Part shown: in pieces, positions 1 through 8,642 of the stretch
Numbering within the stretch: the first letter of the stretch is position 1
How the letters are laid out: the number at the start of each line of letters is the position of its first letter
Assembly (NCBI GenBank): GCA_017559355.1
Contig: JAFYSL010000080.1
Coordinates: 1 to 32,731, forward strand
Reading direction: 5' to 3'
Source: Muribaculaceae bacterium
GTDB lineage: Bacteria; Bacteroidota; Bacteroidia; Bacteroidales; Muribaculaceae
DNA: 32,731 bases
The notes under the pieces: model-generated
Database searches by the model: none
What the model was told of the DNA's origin: nothing
The model's input: only the letters and a program-made list of their open reading frames with translations
Position numbers and translations under genes: made by a program

Positions 1-2876
1 GATAAATTTGTTACTTCTATGCGACCTTCTGATACTACATTTTCAGTCACCTTCCACTCAATATAATTATTCTTAAAACCTATATTATAAATAGCGATTT
101 CTGTAAATGCTTCATAAGCGGTATTTTTAGAATATTTTGCACCAACATTATATTTTCCACCCATACTCTCGTCCAACTTGAGAGCGCATGTGAAATTGCC
201 ATTTATATCAACTATTGCGTTTCTTTCAACCTTTGCACCGGTGTTTTGATTCACAAAATACACATCTACCGCTAAATTCTCATTATCGAGATTTCCTTCA
301 ATCTTACCATTAATCACAACTGTTTCACCTTTGGAATATACCTTTTTGTCAGTTGTCACCTCTATTACTTTATAAGGTGCTTTGATATTGACATTATTCA
401 CAAATTGTGAGCAGTTATTGAAATAATTGGCTTCTTCAATTTCCCTTTTGATATTTGGCCATGTAAAGAAATTATAAGTTCCCACACGTCCATTCCATGG
501 CACTCTTTGGGTTGATGTAAATGTTGCTACCTCTCCCACTGCAATTTCTTTATCGGTAGTAATAGCAAACAATGTTTCATATTCGATATAGTTATGCCAA
601 TTGGTAGAAAGCGAATACATCACTGGGATAGTTACCCCTGCTGGTAATTTTGTTAATCCAGTATTGGTCAATGTTACTTCAAAAGTAGCGTCACTTCCTC
701 GAGTTATTTCTTTAGGGATGTTCATTGACACAACTTCCACATCGGGCAATGTGGCATCATTGATGGTAAACATAATTGATGTTCCCGAGAAACCGGGGGC
801 AGTGGCCACGATGTTACTATAATGAGTATTCCCTACCACCTCATCGGTTGCTGCTGTTACAGTAAACGAAGCAGAAGTGCGATTAGCAGGAATAGTTACA
901 GTGGCTGGCAATGTGAGCATTTTATCGTTACACGAGAGATTTACCACAACTTCTCTCGACAAATCATTCAACGTGTTACGGCTTATTGTCACACTTGTAG
1001 AGCCACCCTCTACAATCATTCCCGAATTACATTGCATCTGCAATTTTGCTTCAGTATCATCATCGATAACCGTAAAAGTGCATCTAACCAATTTATCATC
1101 TGCCACACATCTACATTCGGGCAAATATACCGAAGCAGTAACTTCATAAACTCTATCACCTTCGGTCGTTGAATTATCGGCCACACTTATGGGGAACGTT
1201 ACCGAACTTTTTCCTGAAGGTATTACTACTCGGTCAGAGTCAAAAAACACACTACCATCTGAATTATTATCAATATAAATTGATACCGAATGAGTCAAAT
1301 CGCCATTTCGAGTCACAGTCCCTATCATACATGCATAACCATCGGCTTCCGATACCATATCCGATGAAAGTTTTAATGTAATATCGGGGCGGTCATTATC
1401 ATATAACTTAAATGACACTTTTGCAGTCTCATATTCATTGGCAGTAGCCGTCTCAGTAACAATAACATCGGCTTGTGCCACCGAATTATCCTTTGCTGTG
1501 AGCGTAAACGAAGCGCTTCTCTCTCCAGCAGGAATTGTTATGCTACGGTCGATTGTAAAACGCGACACATAGTCATTGGTTAGCGACACTTCCAATGGTG
1601 CTTCCACGCTACCATTTTCACGTGTCACGGTAAATGTCACATCTTCACCTTCGGTATATTCTTTCTTGTCGGTTGTGATCGACAAAATATAATCATCATC
1701 ATCAATCACCTTCACCGGTACCACTAAATTAGGATAGCCCCCCATCTTGTCGGCAATAGTGAGGTGAGTGCGTTCATTTTCGCTCACTACATCATTATCG
1801 GGAGCATATACTTTGAATGTCACCCCCGAGTTGTTTGCGGGAATGGTCACTTCGGCAGGGAAATTAAGCACATTATCCACATCAAGTGAAAGAGCAAATG
1901 TTTCATCCATGCTCCAATCGCCCGAGCGTGTCAATGTGATTTTTGTGTATTCCCTCGCACCCTCGGTTATCTCATAACTTGCGCTATTGAGAAATAATAA
2001 TTTCTCTACATATATTGCACCTTCAAAAGTAGCCACATTGTTTGCCATATCAGCAATCAACTCACCAGTTGTAGAAGTTTTGGTTTCAAGTTCAATCTGC
2101 ACAGTCACATCGCCATCCACACGCACTACTTTGGGCAAGTTAAATGCCACTTGCCGATCTATCGACAAGCCATCTATCAATTCCTTGTCATAAGTTGTAC
2201 TTCCAACATGTAATCTACCACCGTCGGAACGCACAAAATACACTTTTTCCACCCAACTACCTTTGGTTGGAGCATTTCCTTTATTGGCAACGGTATATGT
2301 GAGGTTTATGGCACCTCCAGGAGTCACCACACTATTTCCACACACAAGGTCAGTTACCACGAGGTCGGGAGTCGGCACTCGTTGCACCATAAACGTTGCT
2401 TTATTGGTTGTTTCCGAAGCCATTTGCTCACCCACAGCATTACTTATTACAATATCTTTCATCTCTATGCTGCAAGTATCGCCAGCTTGGGCTTCAGCAT
2501 TTACCGTCATGGGAAAATGCATCAATACACCTGAGTTTCCCAATATCGGTTTGTTGTCATACGACATTACAAACACGCGATAAATATACTTCGAACTATT
2601 AATCGTTCTCACCGATACACTATGCCCATTAGAGCGATTACTCATCACTGGAGTCGCATTTTGAGGCATCGGATATGGCAAGTCTATGTCAAATTGCAAT
2701 GCAGTTACTACTCCCGAATTGGCAAGAGAGATGGGCACACTCACCTGCTTTCCTGCCGCTCCCTCCACGTCAGTAAGCGAGAGTCTGTAATTATCAATTT
2801 GCGCATATGAGGTTGCGGTGCACAGCATCACTGCACACACAATCCACAACCTCAAATCTTTTATTATTTTTTTCAT
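1..2876 (-). CDS. Large exported surface protein with cohesin-like, CARDB and Calx-beta domains (3' end missing)
   Basis: An ORF of 958 codons stays open to the window edge, so the C-terminus is missing. It starts at ATG 2876, 12 bases after the stop of the dockerin-like gene, which indicates one operon. Residues 1-26 are a signal peptide ending in SYAQ. Residues about 28-155 resemble a cohesin: the opening has GAAGKQVSVPISLANSG and LQFDI, and the end has SGVLMHFPMTV then IVISNA. A CARDB-like domain follows (about 158-270). Then come four Calx-beta-like repeats (about 270-700), each with an ExxEG-type opening and an acidic IDDD, YDND or IND end. A second CARDB-like domain and an Ig-like domain follow. 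Calx-beta and CARDB repeats usually build long adhesive or calcium-binding stalks at the cell surface. No catalytic motif is visible. A T9SS tail is likely in the missing part but cannot be seen. Confidence 0.85.
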   Translation of the reverse strand, partial: MKKIIKDLRLWIVCAVMLCTATSYAQIDNYRLSLTDVEGAAGKQVSVPISLANSGVVTALQFDIDLPYPMPQNATPVMSNRSNGHSVSVRTINSSKYIYRVFVMSYDNKPILGNSGVLMHFPMTVNAEAQAGDTCSIEMKDIVISNAVGEQMASETTNKATFMVQRVPTPDLVVTDLVCGNSVVTPGGAINLTYTVANKGNAPTKGSWVEKVYFVRSDGGRLHVGSTTYDKELIDGLSIDRQVAFNLPKVVRVDGDVTVQIELETKTSTTGELIADMANNVATFEGAIYVEKLLFLNSASYEITEGAREYTKITLTRSGDWSMDETFALSLDVDNVLNFPAEVTIPANNSGVTFKVYAPDNDVVSENERTHLTIADKMGGYPNLVVPVKVIDDDDYILSITTDKKEYTEGEDVTFTVTRENGSVEAPLEVSLTNDYVSRFTIDRSITIPAGERSASFTLTAKDNSVAQADVIVTETATANEYETAKVSFKLYDNDRPDITLKLSSDMVSEADGYACMIGTVTRNGDLTHSVSIYIDNNSDGSVFFDSDRVVIPSGKSSVTFPISVADNSTTEGDRVYEVTASVYLPECRCVADDKLVRCTFTVIDDDTEAKLQMQCNSGMIVEGGSTSVTISRNTLNDLSREVVVNLSCNDKMLTLPATVTIPANRTSASFTVTAATDEVVGNTHYSNIVATAPGFSGTSIMFTINDATLPDVEVVSMNIPKEITRGSDATFEVTLTNTGLTKLPAGVTIPVMYSLSTNWHNYIEYETLFAITTDKEIAVGEVATFTSTQRVPWNGRVGTYNFFTWPNIKREIEEANYFNNCSQFVNNVNIKAPYKVIEVTTDKKVYSKGETVVINGKIEGNLDNENLAVDVYFVNQNTGAKVERNAIVDINGNFTCALKLDESMGGKYNVGAKYSKNTAYEAFTEIAIYNIGFKNNYIEWKVTENVVSEGRIEVTNL

Positions 2877-2888
2877 AATGAAACTCTA

Positions 2889-5800
2889 TTATTTTTTTAA
2901 TTTACCGATGAAACAATCCTCTTCGGCTATCACTTTCACGATATATACTCCATCGGTCAAACTAGTAGCAAATTCCATTAAGCCTTGCTTAAATTCCACC
3001 TCACCACTATTAAATATCATGCTTCCCGATGTTGAATAAACCTCTACATGCCCCATACCTATCGCATAGGCACATTTCACAAGCAATTTTCCATCGCATA
3101 CTCTCACCGCGATTGGTTGTTGGTCACACAATATCGATGACACCGACGATACTTCACCCGATACTTTAGCGTTCAACTCGTTGGCATTGGCATCGGCACA
3201 TTTTATCGATGTGGGCACACCATAATTCGACATAGTAAACAACACCGTTTCGCCCGCAGGGATTACCTCGCCATTAGGTGAAAATATCACTATGCGAACT
3301 CCGCCGTCGATGTCGCGTGTTTGAACTTGGAAATCACTCTTGCTCAACTTTTGACGTATCTGTTTTGATGTCACACCACTCAATGTTACATCTATTGCGG
3401 CTACATCTTCAAGAGCATTAAGCACTATCATATTTCCATCGGCAAACACTGTTGCACTTGCCAATTTCACTTCACCCGACATTAGCGAATTTGCTTGTTC
3501 GGTTGTAGCATATTGGCTTTCAAGCACAATATTCACTGCCTTCACCACATCTAATATATTGTAAATATCATCAGAGTTCAAGTCAGCGGCAGCATAGTTA
3601 AAGCCGTAGTTATAAGTATCACGACGACCAAGGAGTTCGTTAAGAGTATTTTGCACATCGAGCACATCGGTAATAGCATCCATGTTAGAGTCGCCAGGCT
3701 TCCAACTTATGACAACCGGATATGCCGACCCATTTGTCCATGGACTATTATCGGTGAGCATGAGAAGTTTATCTTGCTCAAAATTATAATCTTTATAATT
3801 TAATCCACCTGCACTGTAACGATAATTATCTGTAACGTTAGAGTAGTTGACACTACCATACCAAGAGCCTTTACCGTTTGCGTCAATGTTATAGACTCCA
3901 TAACTTGGGTTATAACCAAAATTAGCATTGTTGTGGTCATAAAGTTCTATGGCATGACAATTGCTAACCATGCGGTCTTTCAACTCATCGACAATTTCGC
4001 CTATCATCACTTTCACTGGAGTGAAATTATCCATCGACACAAAGAGTCCGTTAGATGTTCTAAATTGATTAGTGAGATTGAGCGAGGTTATCGAACGTGG
4101 CAACACTCCCAACATACCTGTAAGACGGTTATAAGCGAGGTTCAATGTTGTGAGCGATGGCAATGAATTGGCCATTGCAGTCACATCACCTGTTAGAGTA
4201 TTTTTAGCCAAGTTGAGAGTCTCGAGTTGAGGAAGGTCAAATGTCATATCTGTAACATCACACACTATACCATTATTTTCAAGCGCTATTGCCGTTGGTT
4301 CACCATTGGCATTGAATGTTACACCTGGATAATTTTCCGATGTAATATTATCACTTGCAATATTCCACTTTTTACTCCAGTTATCACCTCCAAGAGCATT
4401 GTAGAATGCTGCGAGGGCAGTGTGGGCTTGAGCGTTCATGATAAATGGTTCACAATCGATTGCGGTCGATACTGCACTATTATTCTTATCATTAACTTCC
4501 ATTACACGTTGCGACTCATCGGTAGCCACAAAGAGGTATATCACACCTTCATCGACATCAGGCATCTTGGCATTGAATGTCACAGTATAACTTTCGCCGG
4601 GGGCGATATTGCCATTATGGCTCACCGTAGCCAACTTGGTGGCTGTAGTAATGTCATTTGAAGAGAGACTATAATATAGCACATCGTTCCACGTTGTCTC
4701 GGTTGTTGCACCCTCTCCGTTATTTATCACCACTGCCGAAATTGAGAATGGTGCCCCTGCAAATGCATATTCGGGCACAGCAACAAAATTAACAGTAAGG
4801 TCCGACAACAAGCGTCCATTGAAGCGCTTTTCTACACTTTGCAAACTATCGCATCGGCCATAGGCTGTCACTTTCCAATCATAGGTATATCCGCTTTCCA
4901 CATTGAGAGTGTGACTTGTAGTTTTCAAGTCAACGACAGTCGCCTCCGTGTTGGCAACTACGCCCGATTCAACATCGGCAGTCAATCGCTTGGTGATATA
5001 CAAGCGATAACTGTTGGCTCCCAAGATACTGTTCCACGAGAGTTTTTGCGATATAGGGTCAACCGATGCTCCATTTTGAGGTGTCATCGATGTGAAACTC
5101 TTTTCACATACTCGGGTATAAACATATATCTTATGATTTTTCACTGTCACAGTGTCGCTACCATTGAGCAATGCCAAGTCATATTCCACATAATCAACGA
5201 CCTTGTTGTGATTAGTTAATGTCATTGCTGGAAGATTCCCTGTTCCACTCTCGGCATATCCTTTCACCGCCATATCTTTATGAGGTTTCACAGCCCATGC
5301 TATCATTACATTTTCATCGGCAGTGATGCCCGAGAAGTCAAGTTCTTCGCTTGTATCGCCCGAACACAACTCTTGCTCTCGCTCATTAAACGCGTTGAAG
5401 TCATATTCCACCCCATTGAGTGTTATCGACACATTTTCGTTTCGGAACGATGACAACAATCCCAGCATTGCATTTTTATCGACTTCTGTTGCTGTAAATG
5501 CGAGTGTGGCAAATGCATCGGCCGACGACTTAAATGTAACATATTTACCAAACTCGTCAATCTTCATTCGCGCCTCATTGACAAGAGCCAACGAAGTGCT
5601 ATCGGTTGCATCATATTCAAAGGTTGCACCATCGCGCACCACTACATCAATATCGCCACGCACATCATCGGTAGTGAGTGTCTCAAATAGTTCGGCGAGC
5701 GAAATAAAGTTTCGGTCGGTGCCTTCGGGCAATGTCTCATTGAGAGTGAAAAGCCCCTCGATACCTACATTTACGGTTTCGACACACACAGGGCTCCAAT

Positions 5801-6299
5801 GTCCGGTAGCACTTTGTGCACGAATCACAAGTAAATGTTCGCCAGCAAGAGAATCGGCAGGAATTATATTGGTATCAACATTTACTCCATCGTCGGTGGT
5901 AGTAAACGACAATGGCTCTGCATTGCCATAACCTGGGTCAACGTCCCAGAAATATTCCACTCGGGTGATATTGTTTTTCACACTGCGTTTAACACTCACC
6001 AATCGCTCTAACACTGGCGACCAGCCTTGATTGCTTTTTGCTCGCACAAACAAGCGGTGTGTGCCGTTGGTCATTGTATCGGGAACTGCGATGTCGGTAT
6101 CAATGGACACCTCCTCGCCGGGAGTAATCGACAACGGAATAGCGTTGCCATAACCTGGGTCAACGTCCCAGAAATATTCCACTCGGGTAATATTGTTTGA
6201 CACCGGCAAATCTTGTGCCGAGGTTAAAAACGGGAAACACAATATGAGGCAAACAACAATCCCGAGAATGGGTGATTGAGATTGCTTGCTATTATTCAT
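2889..6299 (-). CDS. Multidomain T9SS surface protein with duplicated N-terminal module, CARDB, LRR and dockerin-like domains
   Basis: The 1136-residue protein has an N-terminal signal peptide ending near TSAQ. Two tandem copies of a short module follow (about 34-175), each opening NNITRVEYFWDVDPGYGNA. Next come an uncharacterised region, an Fn3-like stretch (about 405-495), a CARDB-like domain (about 498-615) and a leucine-rich region (about 625-745, LETLNLAKNTLTG and LTTLNLAYNRLTG). A dockerin-like domain lies at about 865-930, with two F-hand-like repeats: GDSNMDAITDVLD and ADLNSDDIYNILD. A T9SS-type tail (VEVYSTSG...GVYIVKVI) ends the protein. The dockerin loops keep Asp/Asn at calcium positions 1, 3, 5, 9 and 12. 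The start overlaps the upstream beta-helix gene by 8 bases, consistent with translational coupling. The role is probably non-catalytic surface assembly or binding, with the next gene's cohesin-like domain as a candidate partner. Domain limits are read by eye. Confidence 0.88.
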   Translation of the reverse strand: MNNSKQSQSPILGIVVCLILCFPFLTSAQDLPVSNNITRVEYFWDVDPGYGNAIPLSITPGEEVSIDTDIAVPDTMTNGTHRLFVRAKSNQGWSPVLERLVSVKRSVKNNITRVEYFWDVDPGYGNAEPLSFTTTDDGVNVDTNIIPADSLAGEHLLVIRAQSATGHWSPVCVETVNVGIEGLFTLNETLPEGTDRNFISLAELFETLTTDDVRGDIDVVVRDGATFEYDATDSTSLALVNEARMKIDEFGKYVTFKSSADAFATLAFTATEVDKNAMLGLLSSFRNENVSITLNGVEYDFNAFNEREQELCSGDTSEELDFSGITADENVMIAWAVKPHKDMAVKGYAESGTGNLPAMTLTNHNKVVDYVEYDLALLNGSDTVTVKNHKIYVYTRVCEKSFTSMTPQNGASVDPISQKLSWNSILGANSYRLYITKRLTADVESGVVANTEATVVDLKTTSHTLNVESGYTYDWKVTAYGRCDSLQSVEKRFNGRLLSDLTVNFVAVPEYAFAGAPFSISAVVINNGEGATTETTWNDVLYYSLSSNDITTATKLATVSHNGNIAPGESYTVTFNAKMPDVDEGVIYLFVATDESQRVMEVNDKNNSAVSTAIDCEPFIMNAQAHTALAAFYNALGGDNWSKKWNIASDNITSENYPGVTFNANGEPTAIALENNGIVCDVTDMTFDLPQLETLNLAKNTLTGDVTAMANSLPSLTTLNLAYNRLTGMLGVLPRSITSLNLTNQFRTSNGLFVSMDNFTPVKVMIGEIVDELKDRMVSNCHAIELYDHNNANFGYNPSYGVYNIDANGKGSWYGSVNYSNVTDNYRYSAGGLNYKDYNFEQDKLLMLTDNSPWTNGSAYPVVISWKPGDSNMDAITDVLDVQNTLNELLGRRDTYNYGFNYAAADLNSDDIYNILDVVKAVNIVLESQYATTEQANSLMSGEVKLASATVFADGNMIVLNALEDVAAIDVTLSGVTSKQIRQKLSKSDFQVQTRDIDGGVRIVIFSPNGEVIPAGETVLFTMSNYGVPTSIKCADANANELNAKVSGEVSSVSSILCDQQPIAVRVCDGKLLVKCAYAIGMGHVEVYSTSGSMIFNSGEVEFKQGLMEFATSLTDGVYIVKVIAEEDCFIGKLKK
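5923..6198 (-). repeat. Internal 54-base direct repeat in the N-terminal module
   Basis: Two 54-base copies lie at 5923-5976 and 6145-6198, offset by 222 bases (74 codons). They differ at a single base by eye (5967 versus 6189). Both encode NNITRVEYFWDVDPGYGNA. The surrounding module sequence is much more divergent, so identity at the DNA level is concentrated in this patch. Confidence 0.85.
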
Positions 6300-7368
6300 T
6301 TTGTGCCTTGATGTTAAGTTTTATATTTAATTTTCCGTCGGTAGTCACAGCAGGAATTTCCACCCCAGTGAAATAGGGATAAAACAAAGGCAAACCCGAT
6401 GGCACGTATGAGTCGCCAGCGTATGCGCCACAATCGATTCCATTCTCTCCAGCTCCTATTGCAGGACTTCCCTCACATAAACGGTAGTAACAGTCGGCGA
6501 TTCCATTGGTATCAAACACTGCTGTCAAGTCATTGCTTCCAAGGAAAGTGTTATTAGGGAAATTTGGACAAGTGCTATAGTCGGCACTGCTACTTGTAAC
6601 ATTTTTTTCTATTATATTGTTATTCTCTAAAAGAGAGTGAACGTGTCCATTAACCGCATTGCCGGCATTTATCAATATATTGTTTGTAATAGTGGAGTTA
6701 TACACTTGATATATGCAACAATCATCACTATCATGATTAATAATGACATTGTTTTGTATAGTAGCGTTAAACAAATTTCTCACTGAAATACCACCATAAG
6801 TTGAGCGAGAATCTAACCCGCTTTTGATAATGTTGTTTGTTATAACCCAACCATAGGTACTTGCACCGTTACCAACAAACGCCTCATAATTAGTCTCGAT
6901 ATAATTGGCATGAAAAACCAAGTATTTGTTGGAAGTTGAAGATACATATGAATAGTAGAAATAGTTGCGCTCAAAGGTGACATTATCGACAGATACAATT
7001 ATAGCACTATATGAAGAAGTTCCTCTAAATACACAACCTTCGATTTTAGTGCCAGCGGCATTTTTTTCAATATATAAACCTCCGTTGAAAGTCGCACTAC
7101 CGATAGAACTTTCTTGATGAAAGTAGCCCGGTCCTACGATAGTGACGCGTTTAGAGATTGTTTGTCTAGTAGTAAAAATTGTGCTGGGATCGAGATAAAG
7201 GGTGTCACCCTCTGCTACTCGCTCATCGGTCATTGCCGCATTAACATCGACAAAATGAGCACCCATTGCGGTGTTGTTATTTACACGCCATGAAGCTGCA
7301 CTCACGGTGCTCACTCCACACATCACACACACTATCGCCATAAGCGACATCTTAAAAAGCTTTTTCAT
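6292..7368 (-). CDS. Exported right-handed parallel beta-helix protein
   Basis: The 358-residue protein has a signal peptide (MKKLFKMSLMAIVCVMCGVS, cleavage near SAA). Its body repeats short N-rich turns such as VTFERNYF, WVITNNII, ATIQNNVII and STITNNILI, typical of NosD or pectin-lyase-like beta-helices. The opening (HFVDVNAAMTDERVAEGDTLYL) and the later SPAIGAGENGIDCGAYAG resemble the start and closing element of Bacteroidota surface beta-helix proteins. No lyase or hydrolase catalytic residues are recognisable, so an enzyme activity is not claimed. It has no T9SS tail. It ends in LNIKLNIKAQNE and overlaps the next gene by 8 bases. It is the first gene of its transcription unit, behind a long leader. 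The role may be carbohydrate binding or structural. Confidence 0.82.
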   Translation of the reverse strand: MKKLFKMSLMAIVCVMCGVSTVSAASWRVNNNTAMGAHFVDVNAAMTDERVAEGDTLYLDPSTIFTTRQTISKRVTIVGPGYFHQESSIGSATFNGGLYIEKNAAGTKIEGCVFRGTSSYSAIIVSVDNVTFERNYFYYSYVSSTSNKYLVFHANYIETNYEAFVGNGASTYGWVITNNIIKSGLDSRSTYGGISVRNLFNATIQNNVIINHDSDDCCIYQVYNSTITNNILINAGNAVNGHVHSLLENNNIIEKNVTSSSADYSTCPNFPNNTFLGSNDLTAVFDTNGIADCYYRLCEGSPAIGAGENGIDCGAYAGDSYVPSGLPLFYPYFTGVEIPAVTTDGKLNIKLNIKAQNE

Positions 7369-7403
7369 ATTAAAAATATTTTTAGTTATTAATTTATATT
7401 TTT

Positions 7404-7431
7404 CAAATTTATACCCTTATATACAAACAAA
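7404..7431 (-). promoter_or_regulatory. Secondary promoter-like element
   Basis: The minus strand carries TAAATTTG (7411-7404), fitting the Bacteroidota -7 box TAnnTTTG, with a TTTG 16 bases upstream (7431-7428). The spacing is shorter than the usual 19-21. It lies about 35 bases before the beta-helix start. It is weaker than the element at 7621-7652. Confidence 0.25.
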
Positions 7432-7439
7432 ATCACCCC

Positions 7440-7457
7440 CATGTGCCAAAACACATG
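7440..7457. repeat. Small inverted repeat in leader
   Basis: CATGTG and CACATG arms are separated by a 6-base loop. The element lies next to the larger palindrome, in the presumed 5' leader of the beta-helix operon. Confidence 0.4.
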
Positions 7458-7472
7458 AAAGCGAAGCATACA

Positions 7473-7500
7473 TTAACAAATGCTTTAAAGCATTTGTTAA
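7473..7500. promoter_or_regulatory. Perfect 28-base palindrome in the operon leader
   Basis: Arms of 14 bases (TTAACAAATGCTTT and its complement) meet with no loop. No T tract follows on either strand, so it does not look like a simple terminator. It could be a dimeric regulator's operator or an RNA hairpin in the leader. It lies between the best promoter candidate and the beta-helix start codon. Confidence 0.5.
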
Positions 7501-7519
7501 AAGAAAATACTCTTAACTT

Positions 7520-7528
7520 CCCCCCCCC
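7520..7528. repeat. Homopolymeric C(9) tract
   Basis: There are nine consecutive C on the plus strand (G on the transcribed strand), in AT-rich leader DNA between the promoter candidate and the first gene. Such tracts are prone to slippage. Confidence 0.6.
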
Positions 7529-7620
7529 ACAATAAGTTACGCAAATCCACCTGCCTTGGTTGGGATAAAATAGACGACAGCAAATTCATTAAGTATCTAT
7601 TTCACATAAATTTCTCACTA

Positions 7621-7652
7621 CAAAATTAACCAAAATCCCCCACCCCTACAAA
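7621..7652 (-). promoter_or_regulatory. Candidate Bacteroidota promoter for the beta-helix/dockerin/cohesin operon
   Basis: The minus strand reads TTTG (7652-7649), a 20-base spacer, then TAATTTTG (7628-7621). This fits the Bacteroides consensus TTTG-N19-21-TAnnTTTG. Transcription would begin near 7614, giving a leader of roughly 245 bases. Confidence 0.5.
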
Positions 7653-7701
7653 CTTTTTAACACTTAACGCACACCATCTTGCTCAACCACTTTGTTTTTA
7701 A

Positions 7702-7744
7702 TAAAAAAACATGATGGTGTGTCAAAAATTTTGACACACCATCA
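7702..7744 (-). terminator. Intrinsic terminator of the peptidoglycan salvage operon
   Basis: A perfect inverted repeat with 16-base arms (7712-7727 and 7729-7744, arm TGATGGTGTGTCAAAA) lies 30 bases after the murQ stop. On the minus strand it is followed by a T-rich run (7709-7703). It closes the ten-gene unit. Confidence 0.85.
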
Positions 7745-7773
7745 CTTTACTTTTGTTCTTATGTCAATAGAAC

Positions 7774-8595
7774 TTATGCTTGTTCGGCACGGTAAGCGTC
7801 GCATGCGCGTTTTACTTCACCGTGGAGGAGAAGAAGGCGTTTAGCTTCTTCGTATTCCAAGCCAAGTTCTTCAACAACCATGCGAGTACCACGGTCAACG
7901 AGTTTCGCATTAGAAAGTTGCATGTTCACCATTTTGTTACCTTTCACACGACCCATTTGAATCATAACAGATGTAGTAATCATGTTACAAATCATTTTTT
8001 GACCTGTACCTGATTTCATACGAGAGCTACCTGTTACATATTCAGGACCAACTACCATTTCGATAGCGATATCAGCTGCTTGTGAAATTGGAGCATCAGG
8101 GTTAGAAGTAATAGCAGCTGTCAAGATGCCACGTTCGCGACATGCGTTAAGCGCGCCAATTACATAAGGAGTTGTACCTGAAGCAGCAATACCGATAACT
8201 GTATCTTTTTCGTTGATATTGAATGCTTCGAGGTCTTTCCAACCTTGCACTGTATCATCTTCAGCATTTTCAACTGGGTTACGGAGTGCTGTGTCGCCAC
8301 CTGCGATGAGACCGATTACCCATGATGGGTCCATACCGTATGTTGGAGGAATTTCAGATGCGTCAAGCACACCAAGACGACCTGAAGTACCAGCACCCAT
8401 ATAGAAGATACGACCACCTTTTTTCATGCGGCTAACGATACCTGTAACAAGTTTTTCAATTTGAGGGATAGCTTTTTCTACAGCGAGAGCTACTTTTTTG
8501 TCCTCATTGTTGATATCAGTAAGGAGTTCCAATACTGATTTCTTTTCCAAGTCATTGTAAAGTGAAGGTTGTTCACTGATTTTTACAAATGCCAT
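7774..8595 (-). CDS. murQ: N-acetylmuramic acid 6-phosphate etherase
   Basis: MurQ cleaves the lactyl ether of MurNAc-6-phosphate in the cytoplasm, giving GlcNAc-6-phosphate and D-lactate. The 273-residue protein is a SIS-fold enzyme carrying the family signature: MGAGTSGRLGVLDASEIPPT (66-85), GIAASGTTPYVIGAL, and VTGSSRMKSGTGQK. E81 and probably E112 (in NPVENAED) correspond to the two catalytic glutamates known in E. coli MurQ. It is somewhat shorter than the E. coli enzyme (about 298) because the C-terminal region is reduced. It follows the kinase gene by 47 bases and is the last gene before the terminator. The neighbouring kinase supplies its substrate. Confidence 0.96.
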   Translation of the reverse strand: MAFVKISEQPSLYNDLEKKSVLELLTDINNEDKKVALAVEKAIPQIEKLVTGIVSRMKKGGRIFYMGAGTSGRLGVLDASEIPPTYGMDPSWVIGLIAGGDTALRNPVENAEDDTVQGWKDLEAFNINEKDTVIGIAASGTTPYVIGALNACRERGILTAAITSNPDAPISQAADIAIEMVVGPEYVTGSSRMKSGTGQKMICNMITTSVMIQMGRVKGNKMVNMQLSNAKLVDRGTRMVVEELGLEYEEAKRLLLLHGEVKRACDAYRAEQA

Positions 8596-8610
8596 ATTAT
8601 CTAAATTTTA

Positions 8611-8640
8611 ATTATGAATTTTATTTATGCATTATGAATT
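8611..8640. repeat. Short direct repeat before murQ
   Basis: The 10-mer ATTATGAATT occurs at 8611-8620 and 8631-8640 in the 47-base AT-rich gap between murK and murQ. Its significance is unclear. Confidence 0.35.
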
Positions 8641-8642
8641 AA

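Larger units (their letters stand above)
7369..7773. other. 405-base intergenic region: leader, promoter and terminator
   Basis: This is the only gene-free stretch above 300 bases. Read on the minus strand it contains the murQ terminator (7712-7744), a candidate promoter (7621-7652), a 9-base G tract (C on the plus strand, 7520-7528), a perfect 28-base palindrome (7473-7500), a 6-base-arm hairpin (7440-7457) and a weaker second promoter-like element (7404-7431). No convincing small ORF or tRNA is seen. Confidence 0.6.

Noticed and set aside
5323-5931. 202-codon plus-strand ORF
   Set aside because: It lies antisense inside the dockerin-like gene, with low-complexity Ser/Val-rich translation and no recognisable domain; an antisense shadow.
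1-6299. Cellulosome-like reading of the cohesin/dockerin pair
   Set aside because: No cellulase, xylanase or other glycosidase carries a dockerin here; only surface-type repeats are present.
6292-7368. Pectate lyase
   Set aside because: The beta-helix fold is supported, but no catalytic Asp/Arg/Lys pattern of polysaccharide lyases is recognisable.
7473-7500. Rho-independent terminator
   Set aside because: The palindrome has no loop and no T tract after it on either strand, unlike the three terminators in this window.
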